Origin: Streptomyces griseiscabiei
GTDB taxonomy: Bacteria; Actinomycetota; Actinomycetes; Streptomycetales; Streptomycetaceae
Assembly: GCF_020010925.1 (NCBI RefSeq)
Contig: NZ_JAGJBZ010000002.1
Location: 3,038,001 to 3,102,000 of the forward strand
Direction: 5' to 3'
DNA length: 64,000 nt
Shown: positions 1 through 11,658 of the stretch, in pieces
How the letters are laid out: each line of letters starts with the position of its first letter
Numbering within the stretch: position 1 is the first letter of the stretch
The notes under the pieces: model-generated
Databases searched by the model: none
Told to the model about the DNA's origin: nothing
What the model saw: the letters and a program-made list of their open reading frames with translations, nothing else
Translations under genes and position numbers: made by a program

Positions 1-1
1 C

Positions 2-826
2 GCGGTCAACCCGTGGGTCGGCTACGAGGCCAACGCGGCGGTCATCGCCTACGTCGCGGAGAACGACCTCGGCTGCAAGGTCACCAAGAAGGACCTGAAG
101 GAGGAGATCGCCTGGCAGGGCTTCGGGACCGGTGAGGTGGACGCGGTCGTCGAGAACTGGGGCCACGACGACCTGAAGAAGAAGTACATCACCGACCAGA
201 AGACCGCCGTGGACGCCGGCGCGACCGGCAACGAGGGCCTGATCGGCTGGTACGTACCGCCGTGGCTGGCCAAGGCGCACCCGGACATCACGGACTGGAA
301 GAACCTCGACAAGTACGCGGCGAAGTTCAAGACCTCCGAGTCCGGCGGCAAGGGCCAGCTCCTCGACGGCGACCCGTCGTTCGTCACCAACGACGAGGCG
401 CTGGTGAAGAACCTGAAGCTGGACTACAAGGTCGTGTACGCGGGCAGCGAGACCGCGCTCATCCAGACCTTCCGCAAGGCGGAGAAGAACAAGGAATGGG
501 TGATCGGCTACTTCTACGAGCCCCAGTGGTTCATGTCCGAGGTGCCGCTGGTGAAGGTCAAGCTGCCCGACTACAAGGCGGGCTGTGACGCCGACGCCGA
601 GAAGATCGCCTGCGACTACCCCGTCTACACGCTGGACAAGATCGTCGCCAAGAAGTTCGCCGACTCGGGCAGCCCCGCCTACGACCTGGTGAAGAACTTC
701 AGCTGGACCAACGACGACCAGAACATCGTGGCCAAGTACATCGCCGTGGACAAGATGACCCCCGAGGCCGCGGCGAAGAAGTGGGTCGACGCCAACCGCG
801 TCAAGGTGGACGCCTGGCTGAAGTAG
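2..826 (+). CDS. Glycine betaine/proline ABC transporter substrate-binding protein, 5' truncated
   Basis: The reading frame is open from the first bases of the window, so the N-terminus and signal peptide lie outside it. The visible 274 residues begin with a segment of the form NPWVGYEANAA, typical of OpuAC-type quaternary-amine binding proteins. Several tryptophans and tyrosines follow, the residue types that form the aromatic cage in this family (family knowledge; individual residues not assigned). The in-frame ATG at 137 is internal and is not the start. The protein would deliver glycine betaine or a related trimethylammonium compound to a membrane permease, presumably encoded upstream. 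Its position just before the betaine demethylation genes supports betaine as ligand. It could instead prefer choline, carnitine or proline betaine. Confidence 0.88.
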   Translation, partial: AVNPWVGYEANAAVIAYVAENDLGCKVTKKDLKEEIAWQGFGTGEVDAVVENWGHDDLKKKYITDQKTAVDAGATGNEGLIGWYVPPWLAKAHPDITDWKNLDKYAAKFKTSESGGKGQLLDGDPSFVTNDEALVKNLKLDYKVVYAGSETALIQTFRKAEKNKEWVIGYFYEPQWFMSEVPLVKVKLPDYKAGCDADAEKIACDYPVYTLDKIVAKKFADSGSPAYDLVKNFSWTNDDQNIVAKYIAVDKMTPEAAAKKWVDANRVKVDAWLK

Positions 827-860
827 GGGCGAGGACCGGACGCGGGAATCCGGTCGGATC

Positions 861-905
861 ATGCCCGGTGGGCGGCGCGCGCCACACGCGCCGCCCACCG
901 GGCAT
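861..905 (+). terminator. Strong intrinsic-type hairpin after the betaine-binding protein gene
   Basis: A perfect 19-bp inverted repeat (arms 861-879 and 887-905) with a 7-nt loop lies 34 nt past the stop codon. There is no U-tract, as is usual in Streptomyces terminators. It should separate the transport operon from the dimethylglycine oxidase operon. Confidence 0.85.
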
Positions 906-968
906 CGCCGTGTCCGGGCCCGTTCCCCGGCTGCTTCTCCGGCCCGTTTTCCGAGGTCCCGGGAACCC

Positions 969-3513
<2,545 letters not shown>

Positions 3514-3550
3514 CACCCGGCCACGACCGACGAGGGAAGGAACACCGCCG

Positions 3551-4411
3551 GTGAACGCACAGTTGCTCGACGGCAAGGCGACCGCCGCCGACATCCGCCG
3601 CGAACTCACGGAGCGCGTGGCCAAGTTGACCGCCACCGGCGCCCGCCCGCCGGGCCTCGGGACCGTCCTGGTCGGCGAGGACCCCGGCAGCCACGCCTAT
3701 GTCGCCGGGAAGCACCGCGACTGCGCCCAGGTCGGCATCGCCTCCATCCGCCGCGACCTGCCCGCCGACGCCACCCAGCAGCAGGTCGAGGACGTCATCG
3801 ACGAGCTGAACGCCGACCCGGCCTGCACCGGCTACATCGTCCAGCTCCCGCTGCCCCGCCACCTCGACGCCAACGCCGTACTGGAACGCATGGACCCGGC
3901 CAAGGACGCCGACGGACTGCACCCCGTCAACCTCGGCCGGCTCACCCTCGGCGTCGACGCCCCGCTGCCCTGCACCCCGCGCGGCATCGTCGAACTCCTG
4001 CGCCGCCACGACGTGCCGCTCGCCGGCGCCCGGGTCTGCGTGGTCGGCCGGGGCATCACGGTCGGCCGTCCCATCGGCCTGCTGCTCACCCGCCGCTCCG
4101 AGAACGCCACCGTCACCCTGTGCCACACCGGCACCAAGGGCCTCGCCTGGCACACCCGGGAGGCCGACATCGTCATCGCGGCCGCCGGTTCACCCGGACT
4201 GATCACCAAGGACATGCTGCGCACCGGCGCGGCCGTCCTGGACGTCGGCATCACCCGCACCGACCAGGGCCTGGTCGGCGACATCCACCCGGACGCCGCC
4301 CAGGTCGCCGGCTGGATCGCGCCGATGCCCGGCGGAGTGGGCCCCATGACCCGCGCGATGTTGCTGGCCAACGTCGTCGAGGCCGCCGAGAGGAACGCCA
4401 CCGCCGTATGA
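3551..4411 (+). CDS. folD: Bifunctional methylene-THF dehydrogenase/cyclohydrolase FolD
   Basis: The protein has 286 residues, the normal FolD length, when started at GTG 3551 behind a GAGGGAAGG Shine-Dalgarno sequence; an upstream in-frame GTG at 3506 would add a non-homologous tail. Family signatures are all present: YVAGK with the catalytic lysine, the GYIVQLPLP segment, PCTPRG, the Rossmann stretch [11 protein letters not shown] and the C-terminal [12 protein letters not shown]. It oxidises 5,10-methylene-THF to 10-formyl-THF with NADP(H). It lies between the dimethylglycine oxidase and SoxB genes, so it probably handles the C1 units those enzymes load onto THF. It may be a pathway-dedicated paralogue of a housekeeping FolD. 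Confidence 0.93.
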   Translation: MNAQLLDGKATAADIRRELTERVAKLTATGARPPGLGTVLVGEDPGSHAYVAGKHRDCAQVGIASIRRDLPADATQQQVEDVIDELNADPACTGYIVQLPLPRHLDANAVLERMDPAKDADGLHPVNLGRLTLGVDAPLPCTPRGIVELLRRHDVPLAGARVCVVGRGITVGRPIGLLLTRRSENATVTLCHTGTKGLAWHTREADIVIAAAGSPGLITKDMLRTGAAVLDVGITRTDQGLVGDIHPDAAQVAGWIAPMPGGVGPMTRAMLLANVVEAAERNATAV

Positions 4412-4469
4412 ACGCGCACGTCCCCCAGGATCCGCAGCATCCGCACCTCTCAGCCGAGGGAGACGCCCG

Positions 4470-5702
4470 ATGAGCCCCCGCACCCCCGGTGCCGACCTCC
4501 CCGAGCACCCCGAGTGGCTGTGGCGGGACCCCGAGCCGAAGAAGTCGTACGACGTGGTGATCGTCGGCGGCGGCGGACACGGCCTGGCCACCGCCCACTA
4601 TCTGGCGAGGAACCACGGCATCACCGATGTCGCGGTGCTGGAGAAGGGCTGGCTCGGCGGCGGCAACATGGCCCGCAACACCACGATCATCCGCTCCAAC
4701 TACCTGTGGGACGAGAGCGCCGGCATCTACGAGCACGCCCTCAAGCTCTGGGAGGGACTGGAGGAGGAACTCGACTACCCGATCCTCTTCTCCCAGCGCG
4801 GTGTGCTGAACCTCGCGCACAGCCTCCAGGACGTCCGCGACAGCGTGCGCCGGGTGGAGGCCAACCGCCTCAACGGCGTGGACGCCGAGTGGCTCGACGC
4901 CGACGGCGTCAAGGACGTCTGCCCGATCGTCAACATCTCGCAGGACGTGCGCTACCCGGTCCTCGGCGCCACCTACCAGCCGCGCGCGGGCATCGCCAAG
5001 CACGACCACGTGGCCTGGGGCCTGGCCCGCTCCGCCGACGCGGCCGGCATCGACATCATCCAGAACTGCGAGGTCACCGGCCTCGACGTGGTCGACAACC
5101 GCGTCGTCGCAGTCCGCACCACCCGGGGCCGTATCGCGGCCGGCAAGGTCGCGCTCTGCTCGGCCGGCCACACCTCGGTCCTCGCCGCCATGGCGGGCAT
5201 CGAACTCCCCGTCCAGTCCCATCCGTTGCAGGCACTCGTCTCCGAACTCCTGGAGCCGGTGCACCCCACGGTCGTGATGTCCAACGCCGTCCATGTGTAC
5301 GTCAGCCAGGCACACAAGGGCGAGCTGGTGATGGGCGCGGGCATCGACGCGTACAACTCGTACACCCAGCGCGGCGCCTTCCACATCATCGAGGAGCAGA
5401 TGGCCGCGGCCCTGGAGCTCTTCCCGGTCTTCGCCCGCGCCCACGTCCTGCGCACCTGGGGCGGCATCGTCGACGTCAGCCCCGACGCCTCGCCCATCGT
5501 CGGGCTCAGTCCCGTCGACAACCTCTACCTCAACTGCGGCTGGGGCACGGGCGGCTTCAAGGCGACCCCGGGCGTCGGCTGGGTCTACGCCCACACCATC
5601 GCCCACGACACCCCGCACGCCCTCAACGCCCCCTTCTCGCTCGACCGTTTCACCACCGGCGCGCTCGTCGACGAGCACGGCGCGGCCGCGGTGGCCCACT
5701 AG
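4470..5702 (+). CDS. soxB: Sarcosine oxidase beta subunit
   Basis: The 410-residue length matches heterotetrameric sarcosine oxidase beta subunits (about 405). The FAD Rossmann motif GGGGHG is at residues 33-38. AKHDHVAW (176-183) carries histidines in the segment where characterised SoxB proteins attach FMN covalently (family knowledge). SoxB oxidises sarcosine to glycine with formation of 5,10-methylene-THF and H2O2. It is followed after 12 nt by the fused delta-alpha subunit and then gamma, the usual B-D-A-G order. The ATG is preceded by GAGGGAG. No missing region is apparent. Confidence 0.94.
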   Translation: MSPRTPGADLPEHPEWLWRDPEPKKSYDVVIVGGGGHGLATAHYLARNHGITDVAVLEKGWLGGGNMARNTTIIRSNYLWDESAGIYEHALKLWEGLEEELDYPILFSQRGVLNLAHSLQDVRDSVRRVEANRLNGVDAEWLDADGVKDVCPIVNISQDVRYPVLGATYQPRAGIAKHDHVAWGLARSADAAGIDIIQNCEVTGLDVVDNRVVAVRTTRGRIAAGKVALCSAGHTSVLAAMAGIELPVQSHPLQALVSELLEPVHPTVVMSNAVHVYVSQAHKGELVMGAGIDAYNSYTQRGAFHIIEEQMAAALELFPVFARAHVLRTWGGIVDVSPDASPIVGLSPVDNLYLNCGWGTGGFKATPGVGWVYAHTIAHDTPHALNAPFSLDRFTTGALVDEHGAAAVAH

Positions 5703-5714
5703 GGAGCCCCACAC

Positions 5715-8700
5715 ATGCTGCTCATCACCTGCCCGTGGTGCGGGCCCCGCGACGAGGCCGAGTTCCACTACGGCGGCCAGGCCCACGTGGCCTACCCCGA
5801 GACCCCCTCGGCCCTCACCGACGAGGAGTGGGCCCGCTACCTCTTCTTCCGCGACAACACCAAGGGCCCCTTCGCCGAGCGCTGGAGCCACGCGGCGGGC
5901 TGCCGCCGCTGGTTCAACGCGATCCGCGACACCTCCACGAACGAGATCCTGTCGGTGTACCGCGCGGGCGAGGAACGCCCCCCGACCCCGGAGCCGAGCC
6001 CGGTCACGTCGCAGCCGCGTCCGGCACCACCAGCCCGTCCGGCGTTCGAGGACGAGGCCGTTCAGGCCGAAGGGGGGTCCGGGGGCGCAGCCCCCGGGGA
6101 TGGGACGGGTAGGGGCGGCGGGGGCGGGACAACCCAACCGTTCCGCCACCCCACCCGAGGCCGCGTCGACCGCGACACGACCCTCACGTTCACCTTCGAC
6201 GGCACCGAGTACCAGGGCCACCGGGGCGACACCCTCGCCTCCGCCCTCCTCGCCAACGGCGTGATCCACGCGGGCACCAGCATCAAACTCGGCCGCCCCC
6301 GAGGCATCTTCTCCGCCGGAGTCGAAGAGCCCAACGCGGTCATCCAGATCGAGGAACCCTTCCCCGAGCCGATGCTCCCCGCGACCACCGTCGAGCTGTA
6401 CGACGGCCTGGTCGCCACCAGCCTCCCCGGCCAGGGCCGCCTCGCCACCGACCCCGACCCGGCCCGCTACGACGCCGTACACGCCCACTGCGACCTCCTG
6501 GTCGTCGGCGCGGGCCCGGCCGGCCTCGCGGCAGCCGCCGCGGCGGCGAACAGCGGAGCCCGCGTCATCCTCGCCGACGACCAGCCCGAACCCGGCGGCA
6601 GCCTCCTCGGCACCGCCGAACACCTCGACTGGGTGGGCGAGACGGCAGGCCTGCTCGACGCCGCCCCCGAGGTCCGCGTCCTGCGCCGCACCACCGTCTT
6701 CGGTTACTACGACGACAACCACCTCCTCGCCGTCGAGCGCCGCACCAACCACCTCGGCGGCGCGGCCCCCGAGAACATCTCCCGGGAACGCGTCTGGCGC
6801 ATCCGCGCCCGCCGCGTCGTCCTCGCCACCGGCGCCCACGAACGCTCCCTGGCCTTCGCGGACAACGACCGCCCCGGCGTGATGCTGGCCTCCTCGGCCC
6901 GCACCCACGTCAACCGCCACGGCGCCCTGCCCGGCCGCCACGCGGTCGTGTTCACCACCAACGACAGCGCCTACGCGGCGGCCCTGGACCTCGCCTCGGC
7001 CGGTCTGGACATCGCGGCGATCGTCGACACCCGTCCCGAGCCGGGGGAGTGGGCCGAGCGCGCCACGGCCGCCGGCATCGAGGTCCTGGCCGGGCACGCC
7101 GTCACCGGCACGTCGGGCGAGCCCCGTCTCACCGCCGTGACCGTCGCCCCGTACGGCGAGTCCGCAGGCCAGCGGGAGTGCGCCGCCGACCTGCTGCTCG
7201 TCTCCGGCGGCTGGAACCCGGCCGCGCACCTGTTCAGCCAGTCCGGCGGCAAGCTGCGCCACGACGAGACACTGGGCTCCTTCGTGCCCGACACCGGCCG
7301 CCAGGCCGTCGAGGTCGTGGGCAGCGCGAGCGGTCTCCTCGACACCGCCGGTGTCCTCGCCCAGGGCGCCGCCGCCGGTGCCCGCGCGATCGAGGCCGAG
7401 GGGTACACGTCCGAGGCACCCCGTCTGCCCGCCGTGCCGGCGCGGCCGCGGCCGACCCCGGTGATGCAGGTGTACGTCGTCCCGGGCGAGACGGACGCCC
7501 CCAGGTTCGTCGACCTCCAGCGCGACGTCACGGTGGCCGACCTGGCCCGCGCGACCGGCGCCGGACTGCGCTCGGTGGAGCACACCAAGCGCTACACGAC
7601 GGCCGGTACCGCCAACGACCAGGGCAAGACCTCCGGCGTGCTGGCGAGCGGGGTCGTCGCCGAACTGCTCGGCGTGGACGTCTCGTCCCTCGGCACCACC
7701 ACCTTCCGCCCGCCGTACACCCCGGTCTCCTTCGCCGCCCTCGCGGGCCGTGACCGGGGTGTGCTGAGCGACCCGGTCCGTACGACCGCCCTGCACGAGT
7801 GGCACGTCGGGCACGGCGCGCTGTTCGAGAACGTCGGCCAGTGGAAGCGCCCCTGGTACTACCCGCGGGACGGCGAGGACATGGAGAGCGCCGTGCTCCG
7901 CGAGTGCGCCGCGACCCGTGAGGGCGTGGGCTTCATGGACGCCTCCACCCTCGGCAAGATCGACGTCCAGGGCCCGGACGCCGGTGTCTTCCTCGACCTG
8001 CTCTACACCAACATGATGAGCACCCTGAAGGTCGGCATGATCCGCTACGGCGTCATGTGCCGCCCCGACGGCATGGTCTTCGACGACGGCACGGTCATCC
8101 GGGTCGAGCGGGACCGCTACCTGGTCACCACGACGACCGGCAACGCGGCCACCGTGCTCGACTGGATGGAGGAGTGGCTCCAGACGGAGTGGCCCGAACT
8201 CAAGGTCCACTGCACCTCCGTGACCGAGCAGTGGGCCACGGTCGCCCTGGTCGGTCCGAGGTCCCGCGAGGTGATCGGCTCCCTCGCACCGCAACTCGCC
8301 GTCGCCAACGAGGACTTCCCGTTCATGGCCTGGCGCGAGACCACCGTCGCGGGCATCGACGCCCGGGTCTGCCGGATCAGCTTCTCCGGCGAACTCGCCT
8401 ACGAGATCAACGTGTCGCCGTGGGAGGCCCTGACGCTCTGGGAGGCGCTGTACGAGGCCGGCGCCCCGTACGGCATCACCCCGTACGGCACCGAGACCAT
8501 GCACGTCCTGCGCGCCGAGAAGGGCTACCCGATCATCGGCCAGGACACCGACGGCACCGTCACCCCGCAGGACCTCGGCATGAGCTGGGTCGTCTCCAAG
8601 AAGAAGTCGGACTTCGTCGGCAAGCGGTCCTACACCCGCCCCGACACCGTCCGGCCCGACCGCAAGCACCTGGTCGGCCTCCTCCCCGAGGACCCGGGCG

Positions 8701-8951
8701 ACTTCCTCCCCGAGGGCACCCACCTGGTCGCCGACGGCGTGCTGCCGCCCCCGCCCGTCCCGATGCTCGGCCACGTCACCTCCAGCTACCGCAGCGCCGC
8801 CCTCGGCCGGACCTTCGCGCTCGCCCTGGTCAAGGGCGGCCGGGACCGCATCGGCGAGCGGCTGTACGCCCCCGTGGGCGACCGACTGGTCCCCGTGACC
8901 GTCGCGAGCCCCGTCCTCTACGACCCCGAGGGAGCCCGCCGCGATGGCTGA
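5715..8951 (+). CDS. soxDA: Sarcosine oxidase delta-alpha fusion protein
   Basis: A single 1078-residue frame holds two subunits that are usually separate. Residues 1-90 match SoxD: CPWC near the start, a second Cys/His pair around 35-65 for zinc, and a typical Tyr-rich tail. Residues from about 148 match SoxA: an N-terminal ferredoxin-like segment, a dinucleotide-binding motif VGAGPAGLAAA near 262-272, and a C-terminal GcvT-like folate domain. The join (about 90-147) is Pro/Gly/Ala-rich, and its DNA resembles a dispersed Streptomyces intergenic repeat with a hairpin (6031-6128). The alpha subunit binds NAD+ and provides the THF site. The 3' end overlaps soxG by 8 nt, indicating translational coupling. 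A sequencing-related loss of the soxD stop is possible but unproven. Confidence 0.9.
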   Translation: MLLITCPWCGPRDEAEFHYGGQAHVAYPETPSALTDEEWARYLFFRDNTKGPFAERWSHAAGCRRWFNAIRDTSTNEILSVYRAGEERPPTPEPSPVTSQPRPAPPARPAFEDEAVQAEGGSGGAAPGDGTGRGGGGGTTQPFRHPTRGRVDRDTTLTFTFDGTEYQGHRGDTLASALLANGVIHAGTSIKLGRPRGIFSAGVEEPNAVIQIEEPFPEPMLPATTVELYDGLVATSLPGQGRLATDPDPARYDAVHAHCDLLVVGAGPAGLAAAAAAANSGARVILADDQPEPGGSLLGTAEHLDWVGETAGLLDAAPEVRVLRRTTVFGYYDDNHLLAVERRTNHLGGAAPENISRERVWRIRARRVVLATGAHERSLAFADNDRPGVMLASSARTHVNRHGALPGRHAVVFTTNDSAYAAALDLASAGLDIAAIVDTRPEPGEWAERATAAGIEVLAGHAVTGTSGEPRLTAVTVAPYGESAGQRECAADLLLVSGGWNPAAHLFSQSGGKLRHDETLGSFVPDTGRQAVEVVGSASGLLDTAGVLAQGAAAGARAIEAEGYTSEAPRLPAVPARPRPTPVMQVYVVPGETDAPRFVDLQRDVTVADLARATGAGLRSVEHTKRYTTAGTANDQGKTSGVLASGVVAELLGVDVSSLGTTTFRPPYTPVSFAALAGRDRGVLSDPVRTTALHEWHVGHGALFENVGQWKRPWYYPRDGEDMESAVLRECAATREGVGFMDASTLGKIDVQGPDAGVFLDLLYTNMMSTLKVGMIRYGVMCRPDGMVFDDGTVIRVERDRYLVTTTTGNAATVLDWMEEWLQTEWPELKVHCTSVTEQWATVALVGPRSREVIGSLAPQLAVANEDFPFMAWRETTVAGIDARVCRISFSGELAYEINVSPWEALTLWEALYEAGAPYGITPYGTETMHVLRAEKGYPIIGQDTDGTVTPQDLGMSWVVSKKKSDFVGKRSYTRPDTVRPDRKHLVGLLPEDPGDFLPEGTHLVADGVLPPPPVPMLGHVTSSYRSAALGRTFALALVKGGRDRIGERLYAPVGDRLVPVTVASPVLYDPEGARRDG
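6031..6128 (+). repeat. Dispersed-repeat-like element inside the soxD-soxA junction
   Basis: From CAGCCCGTCCGGCG to GGGGCGGG this stretch reads like a repeat I recall from intergenic regions of many Streptomyces genomes. It contains a perfect 8-bp hairpin (6079-6086 with 6090-6097, loop GCA). Here it is translated in frame as linker residues of about 106-138. Its identity as a genome-wide repeat is recalled, not tested. Confidence 0.6.
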
Positions 8952-9546
8952 CACCGCCCTGACCGCCCGGCCCCGCAGCCCCCTGTCCGGGGCCGCCGAC
9001 CGGCTCGCCGCGGCCACCCGTGACTCCGGGGGCACGATCCGGCTGGCCGAACTCCCCTTCCTGACCCAGCTCGACGTACGTCTGGACGCCAAGGGCGCGG
9101 CGGCGGACGCCGTCGGTCTCGCGTTGGGCCTCCCGCTGCCGCTGGAGCCCGACACCGTCGCCCGCGCGGGGGAGTTGACCGCGCTGTGGCTCGGCCCCGA
9201 CGAGTGGCTGCTCGTGGGGCCGCCGGGCGGCGAGCGCGAACTGGAGAGCCGGATCCGGGAGGCCGCCGGAGAGGAGCCGGTCTCCGTCACCGACGTGTCC
9301 GCGCAGCGCACCACGGTCCTCGTCGCGGGCACGGGTGCCCGCGACCTGCTGGCCCACGGCTGCGCGCTGGACCTGCACCCCAGGGCCTTCGGTTCCGGGC
9401 GCTGCGCCCAGACCACCCTGGCCCGCACCCAGGTCGTCCTGGTCGCGCGGGAGGGACTCGGCGCCGGTTTCTGGATCCTGGTGCGTTCCTCGTTCGCCGG
9501 CTATCTGGCGGACTGGCTGCTCGACGCGGCGACGGAGTACGTCTGA
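8944..9546 (+). CDS. soxG: Sarcosine oxidase gamma subunit
   Basis: The 200-residue protein matches SoxG in length, position and GcvT-like fold signs, such as ALWLGPDEWLLVG near residue 80 and a run ending in DLHPRAFG. In the heterotetramer the gamma subunit has a structural or assembly role and no flavin. The ATG lies 8 nt inside the end of soxDA, consistent with translational coupling. It is the last sox gene; folP follows after about 40 nt. Confidence 0.9.
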   Translation: MADTALTARPRSPLSGAADRLAAATRDSGGTIRLAELPFLTQLDVRLDAKGAAADAVGLALGLPLPLEPDTVARAGELTALWLGPDEWLLVGPPGGERELESRIREAAGEEPVSVTDVSAQRTTVLVAGTGARDLLAHGCALDLHPRAFGSGRCAQTTLARTQVVLVAREGLGAGFWILVRSSFAGYLADWLLDAATEYV

Positions 9547-9587
9547 GTCATGCGAGCCCCTGTCAGCGCGTCGAAGGCCGGTCACCG

Positions 9588-10541
9588 GTGACCGTCACGG
9601 CCCACGACCACGCCCCGCCGCCGTACCCGGGCACCCCGGACCCGCATCCGCACGGGCTGCCGAGGCCCGGACGGGCGCTGGTCATGGGCGTCGTGAACGT
9701 CACGCCGGACTCGTTCTCCGACGGCGAGCTGTCGTTCGCCGCCGACGCGGCCGTGGCACGTGGCCGCGCCCTGCTGGAGCAGGGCGCGGACATCGTGGAC
9801 GTGGGCGGCGAGTCGACGCGTCCCGGCGCGGTGCGCCCATCGGTCGAGGAGGAGCTGCGACGGGTGCTGCCCGTCGTCCGGGACCTCTCGGCGGCGGGCG
9901 CGGTCGTCAGTGTCGACACCATGCGGGCCGAGGTCGCCGCCCGCGCGCTGGACGCGGGCGCACGGCTGGTCAACGACGTGTCGGGAGGCCTCGCCGACCC
10001 CGCGATGCTGCCCCTGATGGCCCGGGCGGGTGTGCCGTACGTGCTGATGCACTGGCGTGGACACTCCGCCGGGATGCAGGCGAACGCCGTCTACGGCGAT
10101 GTGGTCGACGACGTGCTCCGGGAGCTGCGGCTGAGGATCGACGCGGCCCTGGAGGCGGGCGTGCCCGCCGGTTCGCTGATCGTCGACCCCGGGCTGGGCT
10201 TCGCCAAGGAGGCCTCCCACAACTGGGAGTTGCTGGGCCGGCTCGGGGAGGTGCGCGCGCTGGGCCGTCCCGTCCTGGTCGGCGCGTCCCGCAAGGCGTT
10301 CCTGGGGCGGCTGCTGGCGGACCCGGCGACGGGGGAACCGCGCCCGGCGCGCGAGCGCGACGCCGCGACCACCGCCGTGTCCGTGCTCGCCGCCGCACAG
10401 GGCGCCTGGTGTCTGCGGGTGCACGACGTCGCCTCGACGCTGGACGCGGTACGGGTGACGGCCCGTTGGGGCGCCGAGGCGGCGATGGCGGCGCGGTCGC
10501 CGCTGGGTGGGTCGCCTCTCGTGGGCGGTCAGCCCAGATAG
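9588..10541 (+). CDS. folP: Dihydropteroate synthase
   Basis: The protein has 317 residues from GTG 9588. It carries the signature MGVVNVTPDSFSDGE, DIVDVGGESTRPGA, DPGLGFAK and GASRK, so pterin-pyrophosphate and pABA binding residues look intact. It makes 7,8-dihydropteroate for folate synthesis. No other folate genes are adjacent; the gene sits at the end of the sox operon, suggesting it raises THF supply when methyl groups are being oxidised. The start has only a weak ribosome site, and the first 25 residues are low-complexity, so the true start is uncertain. Its 3' end overlaps the convergent iclR gene by 13 nt. It is probably a second copy beside a housekeeping folP (inference). Confidence 0.87.
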   Translation: MTVTAHDHAPPPYPGTPDPHPHGLPRPGRALVMGVVNVTPDSFSDGELSFAADAAVARGRALLEQGADIVDVGGESTRPGAVRPSVEEELRRVLPVVRDLSAAGAVVSVDTMRAEVAARALDAGARLVNDVSGGLADPAMLPLMARAGVPYVLMHWRGHSAGMQANAVYGDVVDDVLRELRLRIDAALEAGVPAGSLIVDPGLGFAKEASHNWELLGRLGEVRALGRPVLVGASRKAFLGRLLADPATGEPRPARERDAATTAVSVLAAAQGAWCLRVHDVASTLDAVRVTARWGAEAAMAARSPLGGSPLVGGQPR

Positions 10542-11326
10542 CCCATCCTGCGGCTGATCTCGTCGGCGCCGCGCGTCAGCACCGGCACGAGTGCGTGGAT
10601 GCGTTCCTCGGTGAAGCGGTAGGCCGGGCCGGAGGCGCTGAGCGCGGCGATGACCTCGCCCTCGCGAGAGCGGATCGGGGCCGCCATGGCGTGCAGGCCG
10701 ATCTCCAGCTCCTCCAGCGTCACCGCGTACCCGCGCTCGCGCGCCTCGCTGAGAGCCTTCTCCAGCTGCGTCCCGGCCGTCAGCGTGTGCGGTGTCAGTC
10801 TGCGCAGTCCGGACGCCTCCAGCACCTCGGCCCGCCGCCGCTCCGAGAGATGGGCCAGCAGGATCTTGCCGCTGGACGTGGCGTGCACGGGGGTGAGCTG
10901 GCCGACCCAGTTGTGGGTGCCGACCGCGCCCGGGCCGCGCACCTGATGGAGGTTGACCGCGTAGTGCTCCTGGAGCACGGCGATGTTGACGGTCTCGCCG
11001 ATCTCCTCGCTGAGCCGCTCGCAGACCTGCCGGCCCTGCTGGGTGATGTCCAGCCGGCCCGTGACGGCGCCGGCGAGCCGTACGATGCCGAAGCCGAGGC
11101 GGTACTTGCCCCGGTCGGCCGACTGCTCGACCAGTCCGCGTGCCTCCAGCGCCCCGAGCAGCCGGAACGCGGTCGACTTGTGGACGTCGATCTCGGCGGC
11201 GACCTCGCTGACACCGGCCTCGCCGCGCCGGGCGAGGATCTCCAGCACGCTGACGGCGCGGTCGACCGACTGCACACCGTTCACCGCGGGACCCGTTGTT
11301 GCGCCCTCTGCCGCGTAGTTGCTCAT
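10529..11326 (-). CDS. IclR-family transcriptional regulator of betaine catabolism
   Basis: This 265-residue protein has an N-terminal winged helix (about residues 17-75, with the recognition stretch HKSTAFRLLGAL) and a C-terminal IclR effector domain. The start is placed at ATG 11326, because a TATAGT -10 (11333-11338) would put the transcription start at or near that A, making the message leaderless; the frame is open further upstream without family similarity. The site GTTGC-N7-GCAAC (11318-11334) spans the -10 and the start codon, implying autoregulation. Related half-sites precede the three operons around it. The effector is unknown; betaine, dimethylglycine, sarcosine or glyoxylate-like acids are candidates. 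Confidence 0.88.
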   Translation of the reverse strand: MSNYAAEGATTGPAVNGVQSVDRAVSVLEILARRGEAGVSEVAAEIDVHKSTAFRLLGALEARGLVEQSADRGKYRLGFGIVRLAGAVTGRLDITQQGRQVCERLSEEIGETVNIAVLQEHYAVNLHQVRGPGAVGTHNWVGQLTPVHATSSGKILLAHLSERRRAEVLEASGLRRLTPHTLTAGTQLEKALSEARERGYAVTLEELEIGLHAMAAPIRSREGEVIAALSASGPAYRFTEERIHALVPVLTRGADEISRRMGYLG

Positions 11327-11338
11327 GGTGCAACTATA
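11318..11338 (-). promoter_or_regulatory. Leaderless iclR promoter with overlapping inverted operator
   Basis: TATAGT (complement of 11333-11338) lies 6 nt before the ATG at 11326-11324. GTTGCTCATGGTGCAAC (11318-11334) is an inverted pair of the GTTGC half-site covering both elements. Its left half, GTTGCTCAT, is identical to the first half-site at 11521. Confidence 0.6.
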
Positions 11339-11482
11339 CGCAGCCGCCCCGACGGTTCCGAGGGGTTCGAGGAGTGCGGTGACCCTGGCCGGAACCGGTC
11401 GCCCGCATGCTCGCACGGCCCCTCCCGTCCGGGGAAGGGGGAGGCGTCGAGGCGAAGCGGACAAGTCGGCGCGACCAACCTC

Positions 11483-11550
11483 TTGACAGTGGGTGCCCCC
11501 AAGGAGACAGTTTGGTCGTCGTTGCTCATAGCGAAGATGGTTGCGCTATA
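11483..11550 (+). promoter_or_regulatory. Promoter and IclR-type operator of the formaldehyde/Rieske operon
   Basis: TTGACA is at 11483-11488, with no convincing -10 near 11506. Half-sites GTTGCTCATA (11521-11530) and GTTGCGCTATA (11540-11550) start exactly 19 nt apart. The coding start is at 11659, leaving a leader of roughly 140 nt. Confidence 0.65.
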
Positions 11551-11658
11551 TGGAACGCAGTGGTCTGCGGCCCGGCCACGGTCCCGTCCCGGCCCGGTGC
11601 AGTGAAGTCCCTCCCCCACTCCCTCCCTTCCTCCCCTTCCTCGACGAGGAGATCGACC

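Noticed and set aside
4251..9428. An antisense open frame of about 1,700 codons across folD and the sox genes
   Set aside because: The opposite strand has complete family signatures for every sox gene. The antisense product has no recognisable domain, and long stop-free antisense frames are usual at this base composition.
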